A stretch of DNA of 8,200 bases from Pseudomonadota bacterium (GTDB lineage: Bacteria; Pseudomonadota; Alphaproteobacteria; Reyranellales; Reyranellaceae). Each line of letters opens with the position of its first letter. The first letter of the stretch is position 1. The stretch spans positions 1-8,200 of the forward strand of contig JAEZHS010000680.1 in NCBI GenBank assembly GCA_023436825.1. The letters are read 5' to 3'. Shown piece after piece: positions 1-5,727 of the stretch. The notes beneath the pieces were generated by a model, which did no database searches, had not been told where the DNA came from, and saw nothing but the letters and a program-made list of their open reading frames with translations. A program made the position numbers and the translations under genes.

Positions 1-768
1 ATCATGACGACGGACACTTTCCCCAAGCTCGCCACCCGCCAGGCCAAGATCGGCGAGCGGACCGTGACCATCAACGGCTTCCTCAAGGGCTCGGGCATGA
101 TCGCCCCCGACATGGCGACCATGCTGGGCTTCGTCTTCACTGACGCCAAGGTGCCGGGCGCGGTGCTGCAGAAGCTGCTGTCCGACGCCGCCGACAAGTC
201 GCTGAACTGCGTCACCGTCGACGGCGACACCTCGACCAGCGATACGCTCCTGATGGTCGCCACCGGTGCGGCCCGCCATGCGCCGATCGAGGAGGCCGAC
301 GATCCCGTCCTGGTCGACTTCAAGCGCGCGCTCGACGAGGTGCTGATCGATCTCGCCCAGCTGCTTGCGCGCGACGGCGAGGGCGCGACCAAGTTCGTCA
401 CCATCAATGTCGGCGGCGCCTCGTCCAACGGAGCGGCGCGCAAGATCGGGCTCGCGGTCGCCAACTCGCCGCTGGTCAAGACGGCGATCGCCGGCGAGGA
501 TGCGAACTGGGGCCGCATCGTCATGGCGGTCGGCAAGTCGGGCGAGCGGGCCGATCGCGACAAGCTGAAGATTTCGATCGGCGGCGTGAAGATCACCGAT
601 GGCGGCCAGGTCGTGCCCAACTACGACGAGACGCCGGTCGCCAGGCACATCAAGGGCACCGACATCGTGATCGACATCGATCTCGGCATCGGCCGCGGCC
701 GCGCCACGGTCTGGACCTGCGATCTGACGCACGGCTACATCGACATCAACGGCAGCTATCGTTCTTGA
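1..768 (+). CDS. argJ: ArgJ, bifunctional ornithine acetyltransferase / N-acetylglutamate synthase (5' end missing)
   Basis: ArgJ transfers the acetyl group from N-acetylornithine to glutamate (and in bifunctional forms also uses acetyl-CoA), closing the cyclic arginine pathway in the cytoplasm. The visible part is the C-terminal ~255 residues of a protein usually about 400 long. The frame is open from base 1, so the ATG at 4 is taken as an internal Met of the 'MTTDTFPK' segment that is conserved in the family, not as the start. The self-cleavage site is present: [16 protein letters not shown], with the nucleophilic Thr encoded at 118-120, which becomes the first residue of the beta chain. 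The 'GEDANWGRI' segment and the end '[10 protein letters not shown]' also match the family. The stop TGA (766-768) is overlapped by the start of mutT. The call is secure; whether the enzyme is mono- or bifunctional cannot be told from sequence alone. Confidence 0.96.
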   Translation: MMTTDTFPKLATRQAKIGERTVTINGFLKGSGMIAPDMATMLGFVFTDAKVPGAVLQKLLSDAADKSLNCVTVDGDTSTSDTLLMVATGAARHAPIEEADDPVLVDFKRALDEVLIDLAQLLARDGEGATKFVTINVGGASSNGAARKIGLAVANSPLVKTAIAGEDANWGRIVMAVGKSGERADRDKLKISIGGVKITDGGQVVPNYDETPVARHIKGTDIVIDIDLGIGRGRATVWTCDLTHGYIDINGSYRS

Positions 769-1217
769 GTTCATCATTCGACGAGGAGTGCCCGGGCGGC
801 CCGCCGCCGCTCGGCGACCGGCCGCTGGTCCTGGTCGCCGCGGTGGCGCTGGTCGACGTCGACGGCCGCGTGTTGATCGCCCAGCGGCCCGCCGGCAAGT
901 CGATGGCGGGACTGTGGGAGTTCCCCGGCGGCAAGGTCGATCCCGGCGAGACGCCCGAGCAGGCGCTGGTGCGCGAGCTGCGCGAGGAACTCGGCATCGA
1001 GACGGCGACCAGCTGCCTCGCGCCGATCGCCTTCGCCAGCCACGGCTACGAGAAGTTCCACCTGCTGATGCCGGTCTTCGCCTGCCGCAAATGGAACGGC
1101 ACGCCGCAGCCGCATGAAGGCCAGGTGCTGAAGTGGGTCGCGCCGGTCGAGCTCGCCCGCTATCCGATGCCGCCTGCCGACCTGCCGCTGATCGGCCTCC
1201 TGCGCGACCTTCTGTGA
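765..1217 (+). CDS. mutT: MutT-type Nudix hydrolase, 8-oxo-dGTP diphosphatase
   Basis: This predicted cytoplasmic enzyme hydrolyses 8-oxo-(d)GTP to the monophosphate, so that oxidised guanine is not built into DNA. The protein is 150 residues. A complete Nudix box (G-x5-E-x7-R-E-L-x-E-E-x-G-I) runs from Gly56 to Ile78, preceded by the MutT-like '[10 protein letters not shown]'. A 'VAAVALVD' beta strand begins near residue 25. The start chosen is TTG at 765, which overlaps the argJ stop (TTGA) and leaves the ~20 residues expected before the first strand; no better ATG or Shine-Dalgarno sequence is visible, so translation is probably coupled to argJ. The next in-frame alternative, GTG at 843, would cut into the first strand. 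The argJ-mutT order is common in alphaproteobacteria. Substrate choice within Nudix enzymes is uncertain, but similarity to MutT is strong. Confidence 0.9.
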   Translation: MSSSFDEECPGGPPPLGDRPLVLVAAVALVDVDGRVLIAQRPAGKSMAGLWEFPGGKVDPGETPEQALVRELREELGIETATSCLAPIAFASHGYEKFHLLMPVFACRKWNGTPQPHEGQVLKWVAPVELARYPMPPADLPLIGLLRDLL

Positions 1218-1224
1218 GTTGCTG

Positions 1225-1279
1225 CCTCCCCAGCGAAGCTGGGGAGGTGCCCTCGTCGTACGAGGGCGGAGGGGTCATG
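1225..1279 (+). repeat. Palindromic intergenic repeat, copy A
   Basis: This unit starts 7 bases after the mutT stop. It holds a perfect 10-bp hairpin (CCTCCCCAGC / GCTGGGGAGG, 1225-1234 with 1238-1247, loop GAA), then a second 7-bp hairpin (CCCTCGT / ACGAGGG, 1250-1256 with 1260-1266), then the end motif GGAGGGGTCATG (1268-1279). The same plan, on the opposite strand, makes up copy B. The two end motifs pair perfectly with each other over 12 bp. The first hairpin could also help end mutT transcripts, although no T-run follows it. It looks like a REP/BIME-type dispersed repeat; dispersal across the genome is inferred and cannot be seen in this window. Confidence 0.8.
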
Positions 1280-1297
1280 GGCATCTTCACTGGTGCT

Positions 1298-1348
1298 CAT
1301 GACCCCTCCGGCCCTTCGGGCCACCTCCCCACGCGAAGCGCGGGGAGG
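1298..1348 (-). repeat. Palindromic intergenic repeat, copy B (inverted relative to copy A)
   Basis: Read on the minus strand, this unit repeats the order of copy A: CCTCCCC hairpin, GTGG, a short GC hairpin, GGAGGGGTCATG. On the plus strand the end motif CATGACCCCTCC is at 1298-1309, a GGCCC/GGGCC hairpin with loop TTC at 1310-1322, and a CCTCCCC...GGGGAGG hairpin at 1324-1348. That last stem has 7 bp, one A/C mismatch, then CGC/GCG around a GAA loop. The middle hairpin differs in sequence from that of copy A yet keeps its pairing, as expected if secondary structure is what is conserved. The unit ends 10 bases before the stop of the minus-strand membrane protein gene, so the A+B pair sits between two convergent genes. 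Confidence 0.8.
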
Positions 1349-1358
1349 AATGCGCGGT

Positions 1359-2168
1359 CTACGACTCCGAGGGGGCCGGCAGCCCTGCGCCTTCGCGCCA
1401 GGAGAGCAGGCGGCGGAAGATGACGGCCTGTACCGTCGCGGTGAGGGCGGTCACGCCGTAAGCCACCAGGATCGCCACCGTCCAGCCCACAATGGCCGCC
1501 GCCTCGTCGGCCTGCAGCACGCCGCGCATGATGGCGTGGCTCAGCAGGGCGGCCACGGCGGTGACGAAAGCGCCGCCGAAATAGACGACGAACAGCGCAC
1601 CGATGACGGGCCAGGCGTTGCCGCGGCTGTGGGCCCACGAAAAGCGCGGCGAGAAGGGGACGTCGACGGCGGTGGCGGCGAGGCCATAGCTCACGCGCAG
1701 CGCCAGCAGCAGCGAGACGATGAAACCGAAGGCGAGCGGACCGGCCAGCGCATAGCGTCGGGCGGTGTCGGGATCGATGGCGGCGCCGGCCTGCAGGGCG
1801 CGCGGATCCATCGGGCCGATGGTGATCATGAAGATGGCCATCAGCACGAAGGTCATGCCGGCCACCTTGATCAGATGCCCGAGCCAGGCCGTTTCGCGCG
1901 CCGACCAGCCCAGCCCCGGCAGCCGGTCGATGCGGTGCGGGCCCAGCAGCACGAGCCGCTGCCAGGCGACCATGAACATCGTCGTCGGCACCACGTCGGC
2001 CGCCTTCTCGATCATCGCCCCGAGCGGCGATTCGGAGAGCAGTCCGCCGACGATGCGGATGACGATGGAGATGATCCAGGGAATGGTGACGAGGTCGAAG
2101 AACAGCCGGATGTTGGCGAAGAAGAAGCTGAAGCTCTCCGACAGTACTTCACTGAACGACAGTCGCAC
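1359..2168 (-). CDS. Polytopic integral membrane protein, function unknown
   Basis: I do not recognise a named family. The 269-residue protein has about five to six hydrophobic segments: roughly residues 22-44, perhaps 56-76, 100-118, 139-160, 185-212 and 225-250. The N-terminus (MRLSFSEVLSESFSFFFANI) is amphipathic and carries no signal peptide. A 'FSWAHSRGNAWPVIG' stretch before the fifth segment recalls the W-x-x-S/T-x-G-N/R-x-W turn seen in several uncharacterised multi-pass inner-membrane families. The start is GTG (2166-2168), with GAGG seven bases upstream, and lies 3 bp after the stop of the methyltransferase gene, so the two are very likely co-transcribed and translationally coupled. 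The function cannot be inferred safely from that neighbour. The stop TAG lies next to the palindromic repeat pair. Confidence 0.8.
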   Translation of the reverse strand: MRLSFSEVLSESFSFFFANIRLFFDLVTIPWIISIVIRIVGGLLSESPLGAMIEKAADVVPTTMFMVAWQRLVLLGPHRIDRLPGLGWSARETAWLGHLIKVAGMTFVLMAIFMITIGPMDPRALQAGAAIDPDTARRYALAGPLAFGFIVSLLLALRVSYGLAATAVDVPFSPRFSWAHSRGNAWPVIGALFVVYFGGAFVTAVAALLSHAIMRGVLQADEAAAIVGWTVAILVAYGVTALTATVQAVIFRRLLSWREGAGLPAPSES

Positions 2169-2171
2169 GAT

Positions 2172-3086
2172 CTAGCCTCGTCCCGCTTTTTCGCCGGCGC
2201 TCTGCTCGGCGGTGCCGAGCGCATCGGCAAGGCGCCTGGCCGCGCTGCCGGGACGCAGCGGCTTGGGTTGCGAATCGTGCGGCGCCCAACCATGCAGGAA
2301 CAGCACCTCGAAGCTCGCCGCGACGCGTCCCGACGGCAGGGCGAAGCGCTCGCCATAGATCTCGGCCGCGCGCAAGAGCGTCGCCCGACGCGCCAGGCCG
2401 CGCCGGCGCTCGACCACCAGATTGCTCTCGCCCATCGCGGCGAGGTCGCGCATCAGGGCAAGCGCATTGTCGTATTCGACCTCGATGGTCTCGCTGTCGG
2501 CCACGGGCAGGGCAAAGCCCGCGCGTTGCAGCAGGCCCGCCGCGTCGCGCAGATCGGCGAAGGGCGAGACGCGCGGGCTCAAGCCGCCCTCGACTTCGCT
2601 CTCGGCCGCGGTCAGGGCCTGGCGCAGCTGCCACAGCGTGGCGCCGCCCAGCATGGCGCCCAGCAGCAGGCCGTCGGGCCGCAGGATGCGCCGGATCTGC
2701 ACCAAGGTGCCGGGCAGGTCGTTGACCCAGTGCAGGTCCATGGCGCTCACGACCAGGTCGAAGCTTTCAGGGGCGAAGGGCAGGAACTCCTCGTCCGCCA
2801 CGACAGCCGGACCGCGCGCCAGCCGGGCAAAGCCGTGGCCGAGGTCGGCGCGCACCAGCCAGCCGACCGTCTTGCGGTCGGCCAGCGCCGTGGCGAACTC
2901 ATCGCCGTGCGAGCCGAGATCGAGGGCGTGCGCAAACGTCCGGCGCACATCGTCGAGGCGTTCGACCAGGCGGCTTGCGATCTCGCGCTTGAGGAAAGCG
3001 CGCGGACGCCAGTCGCGGGCGGCGCGCTCGCGCCGTCGGCGCAGCACGGCGCGGTCGAAAACCAGCAGAGGGTCGAGGCCCATCAT
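2172..3086 (-). CDS. NDUFAF5/BioC-like SAM-dependent methyltransferase-fold protein
   Basis: This 304-residue protein resembles the family of the mitochondrial complex I assembly factor NDUFAF5, whose alphaproteobacterial homologues are often annotated BioC-like. Visible hallmarks are the N-terminal 'VFDRAVLRRRRERAA' (about 9-23), 'ALDLGSHGDEF' at the SAM-binding loop (54-64), 'FDLVVSAMDLHWVNDLPG' (109-126) and 'IRRILRPDGLLLGAMLGGATL' (131-151). The first loop is worn: family members usually have a Gly-rich DLG-x-x-G-G, and here it is Ser-His-Gly-Asp. Two adjacent ATGs (3084-3086 and 3081-3083) are possible starts. The frame stays open to 3317, but that extension runs through the start of comF, is low-complexity, and is not expected in the family. 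No Shine-Dalgarno sequence is evident. Its gene is divergent from comF and is followed 3 bp downstream by the membrane protein. Whether it methylates, hydroxylates (as human NDUFAF5 is reported to do) or does something else is open. Confidence 0.85.
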   Translation of the reverse strand: MMGLDPLLVFDRAVLRRRRERAARDWRPRAFLKREIASRLVERLDDVRRTFAHALDLGSHGDEFATALADRKTVGWLVRADLGHGFARLARGPAVVADEEFLPFAPESFDLVVSAMDLHWVNDLPGTLVQIRRILRPDGLLLGAMLGGATLWQLRQALTAAESEVEGGLSPRVSPFADLRDAAGLLQRAGFALPVADSETIEVEYDNALALMRDLAAMGESNLVVERRRGLARRATLLRAAEIYGERFALPSGRVAASFEVLFLHGWAPHDSQPKPLRPGSAARRLADALGTAEQSAGEKAGRG

Positions 3087-3159
3087 GCCGGTGTATGTAG
3101 GACCAAAGCGGCGCGGCCGATAGAGCCCCGCCATCCTGTGGGCGCATTTGGCCCGCCCA
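3087..3159. promoter_or_regulatory. Divergent intergenic region between the NDUFAF5-like gene and comF
   Basis: About 70 bases separate the two divergent starts and must hold both promoters unless these lie inside the genes. I see no convincing -35/-10 pair in either direction. On the minus strand a TACATA (3093-3098) lies only 7 bases before the ATG, which would imply a leaderless transcript, but no -35 element accompanies it. No operator-like palindrome stands out. Confidence 0.35.
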
Positions 3160-3933
3160 ATGGGAACGATGTTGTCCACGGGTTTGGGGCGCTTCTGGGC
3201 GCATGCCGGCCGCACGATGCTCGACGCCGTGCTGCCCCCGCTCTGCCTCGGCTGCGGCGAAATCGTCGAGACGCCGGGCGGCCTCTGCGCCGCCTGCTGG
3301 CCGGGCTTCGCCTTCATCGCTCCGCCATATTGCGCATGCTGTGCCTATCCGTTCGCCCAGCAGGTCGGCGCGGAGGCGCTGTGCGGCGCCTGTGCGAGGC
3401 GCGCGCCGCGCTATCGGCGGGCACGCGCCGCCCTGGTCTACGACGACAAGAGCCGCAAGCTGGTGTTGCCGTTCAAGCATGGCGACCGCACCGACATCGC
3501 CCGTGCCTGCGGCGCCTGGATGGCGCGCGCCGGCGCCGAGCTTCTGGCCGACGCCGACCTCGTGGCGCCGGTGCCGCTGCATTGGCGCCGCCTGTTCACG
3601 CGGCGTTACAACCAGGCCCAGCTCCTGGCCCGCATCGCCGTCGCCGCGGCGCCGTCGACGCGAGCGCGGCTGATCCCCGACCTGATGCGGCGCCGGCGCT
3701 GGACTGGCTCGCAAAGCGGGCTCGCCGCCAGGCAGCGCCACGACAACGTGCGGCAGGCCTTCGACGTCAATCCGCGCTGGGCGGCGCTCGTTCCGGGAAA
3801 ATCCGTTCTCCTGGTCGACGATGTCCTGACAACGGGTGCCACGGTCGAGGCCTGCGCACGCGTTTTGCAGCGCGGCGGTGCGCGGCACGTTGACGTGCTG
3901 ACGCTGGCGCGGGTCGTCCGGCCGGCGGTATAG
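3160..3933 (+). CDS. comF: ComF family protein (phosphoribosyltransferase-like, with zinc-finger Cys clusters)
   Basis: ComF/GntX-type proteins combine an N-terminal Cys-rich zinc-binding part with a type I phosphoribosyltransferase-like domain. In naturally competent bacteria they help DNA uptake; in alphaproteobacteria their role is unclear. In 257 residues from the ATG at 3160, the Cys pairs are CLGC (29-32), CAAC (43-46), C-x2-C (58-61) and C-x2-C (75-78). Then come 'LPFKHGDR' (about 103), 'VPLHWRRLFTRRYNQAQLLA' with the family's R-x-N-Q (about 138-157), and the PRPP-loop motif VLLVDDVLTTGAT (216-228). The start is uncertain: TTG 3148, ATG 3160 and ATG 3169 are all in frame, and the conserved part begins only near 'LDAVLPPLCLGCG'. 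It is first in a probable operon with grxC (19 bp gap) and the Nit hydrolase. It is divergent from the methyltransferase gene. Confidence 0.92.
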   Translation: MGTMLSTGLGRFWAHAGRTMLDAVLPPLCLGCGEIVETPGGLCAACWPGFAFIAPPYCACCAYPFAQQVGAEALCGACARRAPRYRRARAALVYDDKSRKLVLPFKHGDRTDIARACGAWMARAGAELLADADLVAPVPLHWRRLFTRRYNQAQLLARIAVAAAPSTRARLIPDLMRRRRWTGSQSGLAARQRHDNVRQAFDVNPRWAALVPGKSVLLVDDVLTTGATVEACARVLQRGGARHVDVLTLARVVRPAV

Positions 3934-3952
3934 TCCGCCAAAGAGGTTTTGC

Positions 3953-4213
3953 ATGGCCAAGATCGAGATCTACACCACGCCGTTTTGCGGCTACTGCGCG
4001 CGGGCCAAGGGCCTGCTCGACAGGAAGGGCGCCGCCTACGAGGAAATGGACGTGATGATGGACGAGAAGAAGCGGGCCGAGATGCGCGAACGCTCCAGGC
4101 GCACGACGGTGCCGCAGATCTTCATCAACGGCCAGCATATCGGCGGCTCCGACGAGCTCGCCGCCCTCGAGCAGGCGGGCAAGCTCGACCCATTGCTGGC
4201 CCAGCCGGGCTGA
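3953..4213 (+). CDS. grxC: Glutaredoxin 3
   Basis: This small cytoplasmic thiol-disulfide oxidoreductase uses glutathione to reduce protein disulfides and glutathionylated proteins. The 86-residue length is typical. The dithiol active site is C-G-Y-C (Cys12 and Cys15) after 'IYTTPF'; the cis-Pro loop 'TVPQIFING' (Pro54) and the glutathione-binding 'GGSDEL' (64-69) are present. The C-G-Y-C variant is usual for alphaproteobacterial GrxC. AGAGG lies six bases before the ATG and supports the start. It sits 19 bp after comF and 12 bp before the Nit hydrolase, which indicates co-transcription. Pairing with the Nit enzyme fits a shared link to glutathione. Confidence 0.96.
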   Translation: MAKIEIYTTPFCGYCARAKGLLDRKGAAYEEMDVMMDEKKRAEMRERSRRTTVPQIFINGQHIGGSDELAALEQAGKLDPLLAQPG

Positions 4214-4225
4214 GGAGAGCGACCG

Positions 4226-5095
4226 ATGAGCAGCGCGTTCAAGGCCGGCCTGATCCAGACCAACGTCAGCAACGAGATGGCCGAGAACGTGGCCTACGTG
4301 CGCGAGCAGGCGCGGCTGGCGCGCGAGGCCGGCGCCGATTTCATCATGACGCCGGAGAACACCGGCCTGATCGGCGCCAACCGCGCCGAGACGCTGGCGA
4401 AGGCCGAGACCGAGGAGAGCCACGCCATGCTGGCGGCGGCCCGGGCGAGCGCGCGCGAGACCGGCGCGTGGTTCCTGCTGGGCTCGATCCATGTCCGCGT
4501 GCCCGGCGAAGAGCAGATCCGCAACCGCTCCTACCTGATCGATTCGGCCGGCGGCATCGTGGCGAGCTACGACAAGATCCACATGTTCGACGTCCAGCTC
4601 GCCGGCGGCGAGAGCTATCGCGAATCCTCGACCTTCAGGCCGGGCGAGAGATCGGTGCTGGCCGAGACGCCGTGGGGCGTTTTAGGCATGACGATCTGCT
4701 ACGACCTGCGCTTCCCCTATCTCTATCGCGACCTGGCGCATGCCGGCGCCACGATGCTGTCGATCCCCTCGTCCTTCACGGTGCCGACCGGCCAGGCGCA
4801 CTGGCACACGCTGATGCGCGCGCGGGCGATCGAGACCGGCTGCTTCGTGTTCGCGCCGGCGCAGGTCGGCACGCACAAGGGCTCCAACCGCAAGACCTAC
4901 GGCCATTCGATCGCCGTCGCCCCGTGGGGCGAGATTTTGGCGGATGCCGGCGGCGAGAAGGCAGGCTTCGTCATCGCCGACGTCGATCCGGCGAAGATCG
5001 CCGAAGCGCGCAAGATGGTGCCGTCGCTGACGCACGACCGGAAATACGCTGAGCCGGTGCTGCACAAGCCGGCAGTGGCGAAGGCGGCCGAGTAG
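4226..5095 (+). CDS. Nit-type carbon-nitrogen hydrolase (probable deaminated-glutathione / omega-amidase)
   Basis: This 289-residue protein belongs to the nitrilase superfamily, which hydrolyses non-peptide C-N bonds. The catalytic triad is visible: Glu44 (in 'MTPENTG'), Lys117 ('YDKIHMFD') and Cys158 ('MTICYDLRFPYLYR'). Glu133 ('SYRES') corresponds to the extra structural Glu. The 'YDKIHMFDV' and 'CYDLRFP' wording is that of the Nit1/Nit2 branch. Nit1 is known to hydrolyse deaminated glutathione and Nit2 to act on alpha-ketoglutaramate; which applies here is inferred, the former being favoured by the adjacent glutaredoxin. The ATG has GGAGAG six bases upstream. It is last in the comF-grxC-nit run. 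The ~10-residue Ala/Lys tail after 'YAEPVLHKP' is probably disordered. The gene converges on the minus-strand methyltransferase, with 26 bp between stops and no clear terminator. Confidence 0.93.
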   Translation: MSSAFKAGLIQTNVSNEMAENVAYVREQARLAREAGADFIMTPENTGLIGANRAETLAKAETEESHAMLAAARASARETGAWFLLGSIHVRVPGEEQIRNRSYLIDSAGGIVASYDKIHMFDVQLAGGESYRESSTFRPGERSVLAETPWGVLGMTICYDLRFPYLYRDLAHAGATMLSIPSSFTVPTGQAHWHTLMRARAIETGCFVFAPAQVGTHKGSNRKTYGHSIAVAPWGEILADAGGEKAGFVIADVDPAKIAEARKMVPSLTHDRKYAEPVLHKPAVAKAAE

Positions 5096-5121
5096 TCATG
5101 TGAGGCTCGTGGTCCGGAAGC

Positions 5122-5667
5122 CTATGAGCGCGCGAGGCGCGCGCGGTCCGGAAGAATCCGAGCGGCGATGCGCTGGACCATCGCCATCTTCGGCTCGCTG
5201 ATCATTCGCGCTTCATAGGCGACGACGGAGAAGCGTCCTCGCACGATCTCCAGCAGCTCGCCGTCCTTCAGCAGGAACTCCGGATTGTTGGGACGCCCGA
5301 AGCGCTCATTGCCTTCCATGAATGTCTCGTAGAGCAGCACGCCGCCCGGCTCGATGGCGTCCAGAAGGACCGGCATGAGCGGCCGGTGCAGGTAGTTGGT
5401 GACCACGACGGCGCCGAATCGCCGCACGGCGAACGGCCAACCGCTGCCGTTCTCCAGGTCGGCCGTGACGATCTCGAGGTTCGGCAGGATGGCCAGGGAA
5501 GAAGTGTCGCGATCGATCGCCGTCACCTTGTTGCCGCGCTCGGCGAAGAAGAAGGCATGTCGGCCGCCGCCGGCGGCAACGTCGAGGACCGTCGCACCGG
5601 GCGGAACGAGCCCGGCCCATTGCACGATCCACGGCGATGGCACCCCTCTTGCGTCCGCCACAATCAC
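5122..5667 (-). CDS. Class I SAM-dependent methyltransferase, substrate unknown
   Basis: This 181-residue protein has a Rossmann methyltransferase fold. Motif I is 'VLDVAAGGGRHAFFFAERG' (about 27-45), followed by the acidic strand end 'VTAIDRD' (48-54). A distinctive 'TNYLHRPLMPVLLDAIEPGGVLLYETFMEGNERFGRP' region covers about 89-125. That last block marks a widespread, uncharacterised group sometimes labelled TehB-like or simply methyltransferase; tellurite resistance should not be assumed. The start is GTG at 5667; a second in-frame GTG at 5661 is equally possible. The nearby ATGs upstream (5675-5679) are out of frame. The gene is divergent from the DUF1178 gene, and a CIRCE-like palindrome begins only 12 bp upstream of the start. 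A 7-bp GC hairpin (5128-5144) lies at the end of the coding region. Confidence 0.87.
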   Translation of the reverse strand: MIVADARGVPSPWIVQWAGLVPPGATVLDVAAGGGRHAFFFAERGNKVTAIDRDTSSLAILPNLEIVTADLENGSGWPFAVRRFGAVVVTNYLHRPLMPVLLDAIEPGGVLLYETFMEGNERFGRPNNPEFLLKDGELLEIVRGRFSVVAYEARMISEPKMAMVQRIAARILPDRARLARS

Positions 5668-5679
5668 ACCCCATCATCT

Positions 5680-5706
5680 CTGGCACTCCCATCGGGGGAG
5701 TGCCAA
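5680..5706. promoter_or_regulatory. CIRCE-like inverted repeat, candidate HrcA operator
   Basis: The half-sites are CTGGCACTC (5680-5688) and GAGTGCCAA (5698-5706), separated by exactly nine bases. The HrcA operator consensus is TTAGCACTC-N9-GAGTGCTAA; 15 of the 18 conserved positions match, including the whole GCACTC/GAGTGC core. The perfect palindrome is 10 bp per arm (5681-5690 with 5696-5705). Variants with GGCACTC are, as I recall, usual in alphaproteobacterial CIRCE elements. It lies between divergent starts: 12 bp before the methyltransferase GTG and 21 bp before the DUF1178 ATG, where a repressor could affect either gene. HrcA itself is not in the window, so binding is inferred. Confidence 0.65.
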
Positions 5707-5727
5707 CGCGGAATTCCTTGTAATTTC

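Noticed and set aside
4..6. ATG at 4 as the true argJ start
   Set aside because: The frame is open from base 1 and the segment after it is an internal conserved part of ArgJ; a start here would remove the whole alpha chain.
3087..3317. N-terminal extension of the NDUFAF5-like protein to 3317
   Set aside because: The extra 77 residues run through the comF start region, are low complexity, and precede the point where the family normally begins.
1293..3893. A very long open frame on the plus strand (over 860 codons)
   Set aside because: It lies antisense to the membrane protein and the NDUFAF5-like gene and runs in a wrong frame into comF; its product is Arg/Gly/Ala/His-rich low complexity with no domain, typical of an antisense shadow in GC-rich DNA.
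5122..5667. Calling the small methyltransferase TehB (tellurite resistance)
   Set aside because: Only the general SAM-binding fold is shared; the 'NYLHRPL...YETFMEGNERFGRP' block points to a different, uncharacterised group.
5719..5724. TGTAAT as a -10 box for the DUF1178 gene
   Set aside because: It ends only three bases before the conserved ATG, so transcription would start at or after the start codon, and no -35 box lies at the right distance.
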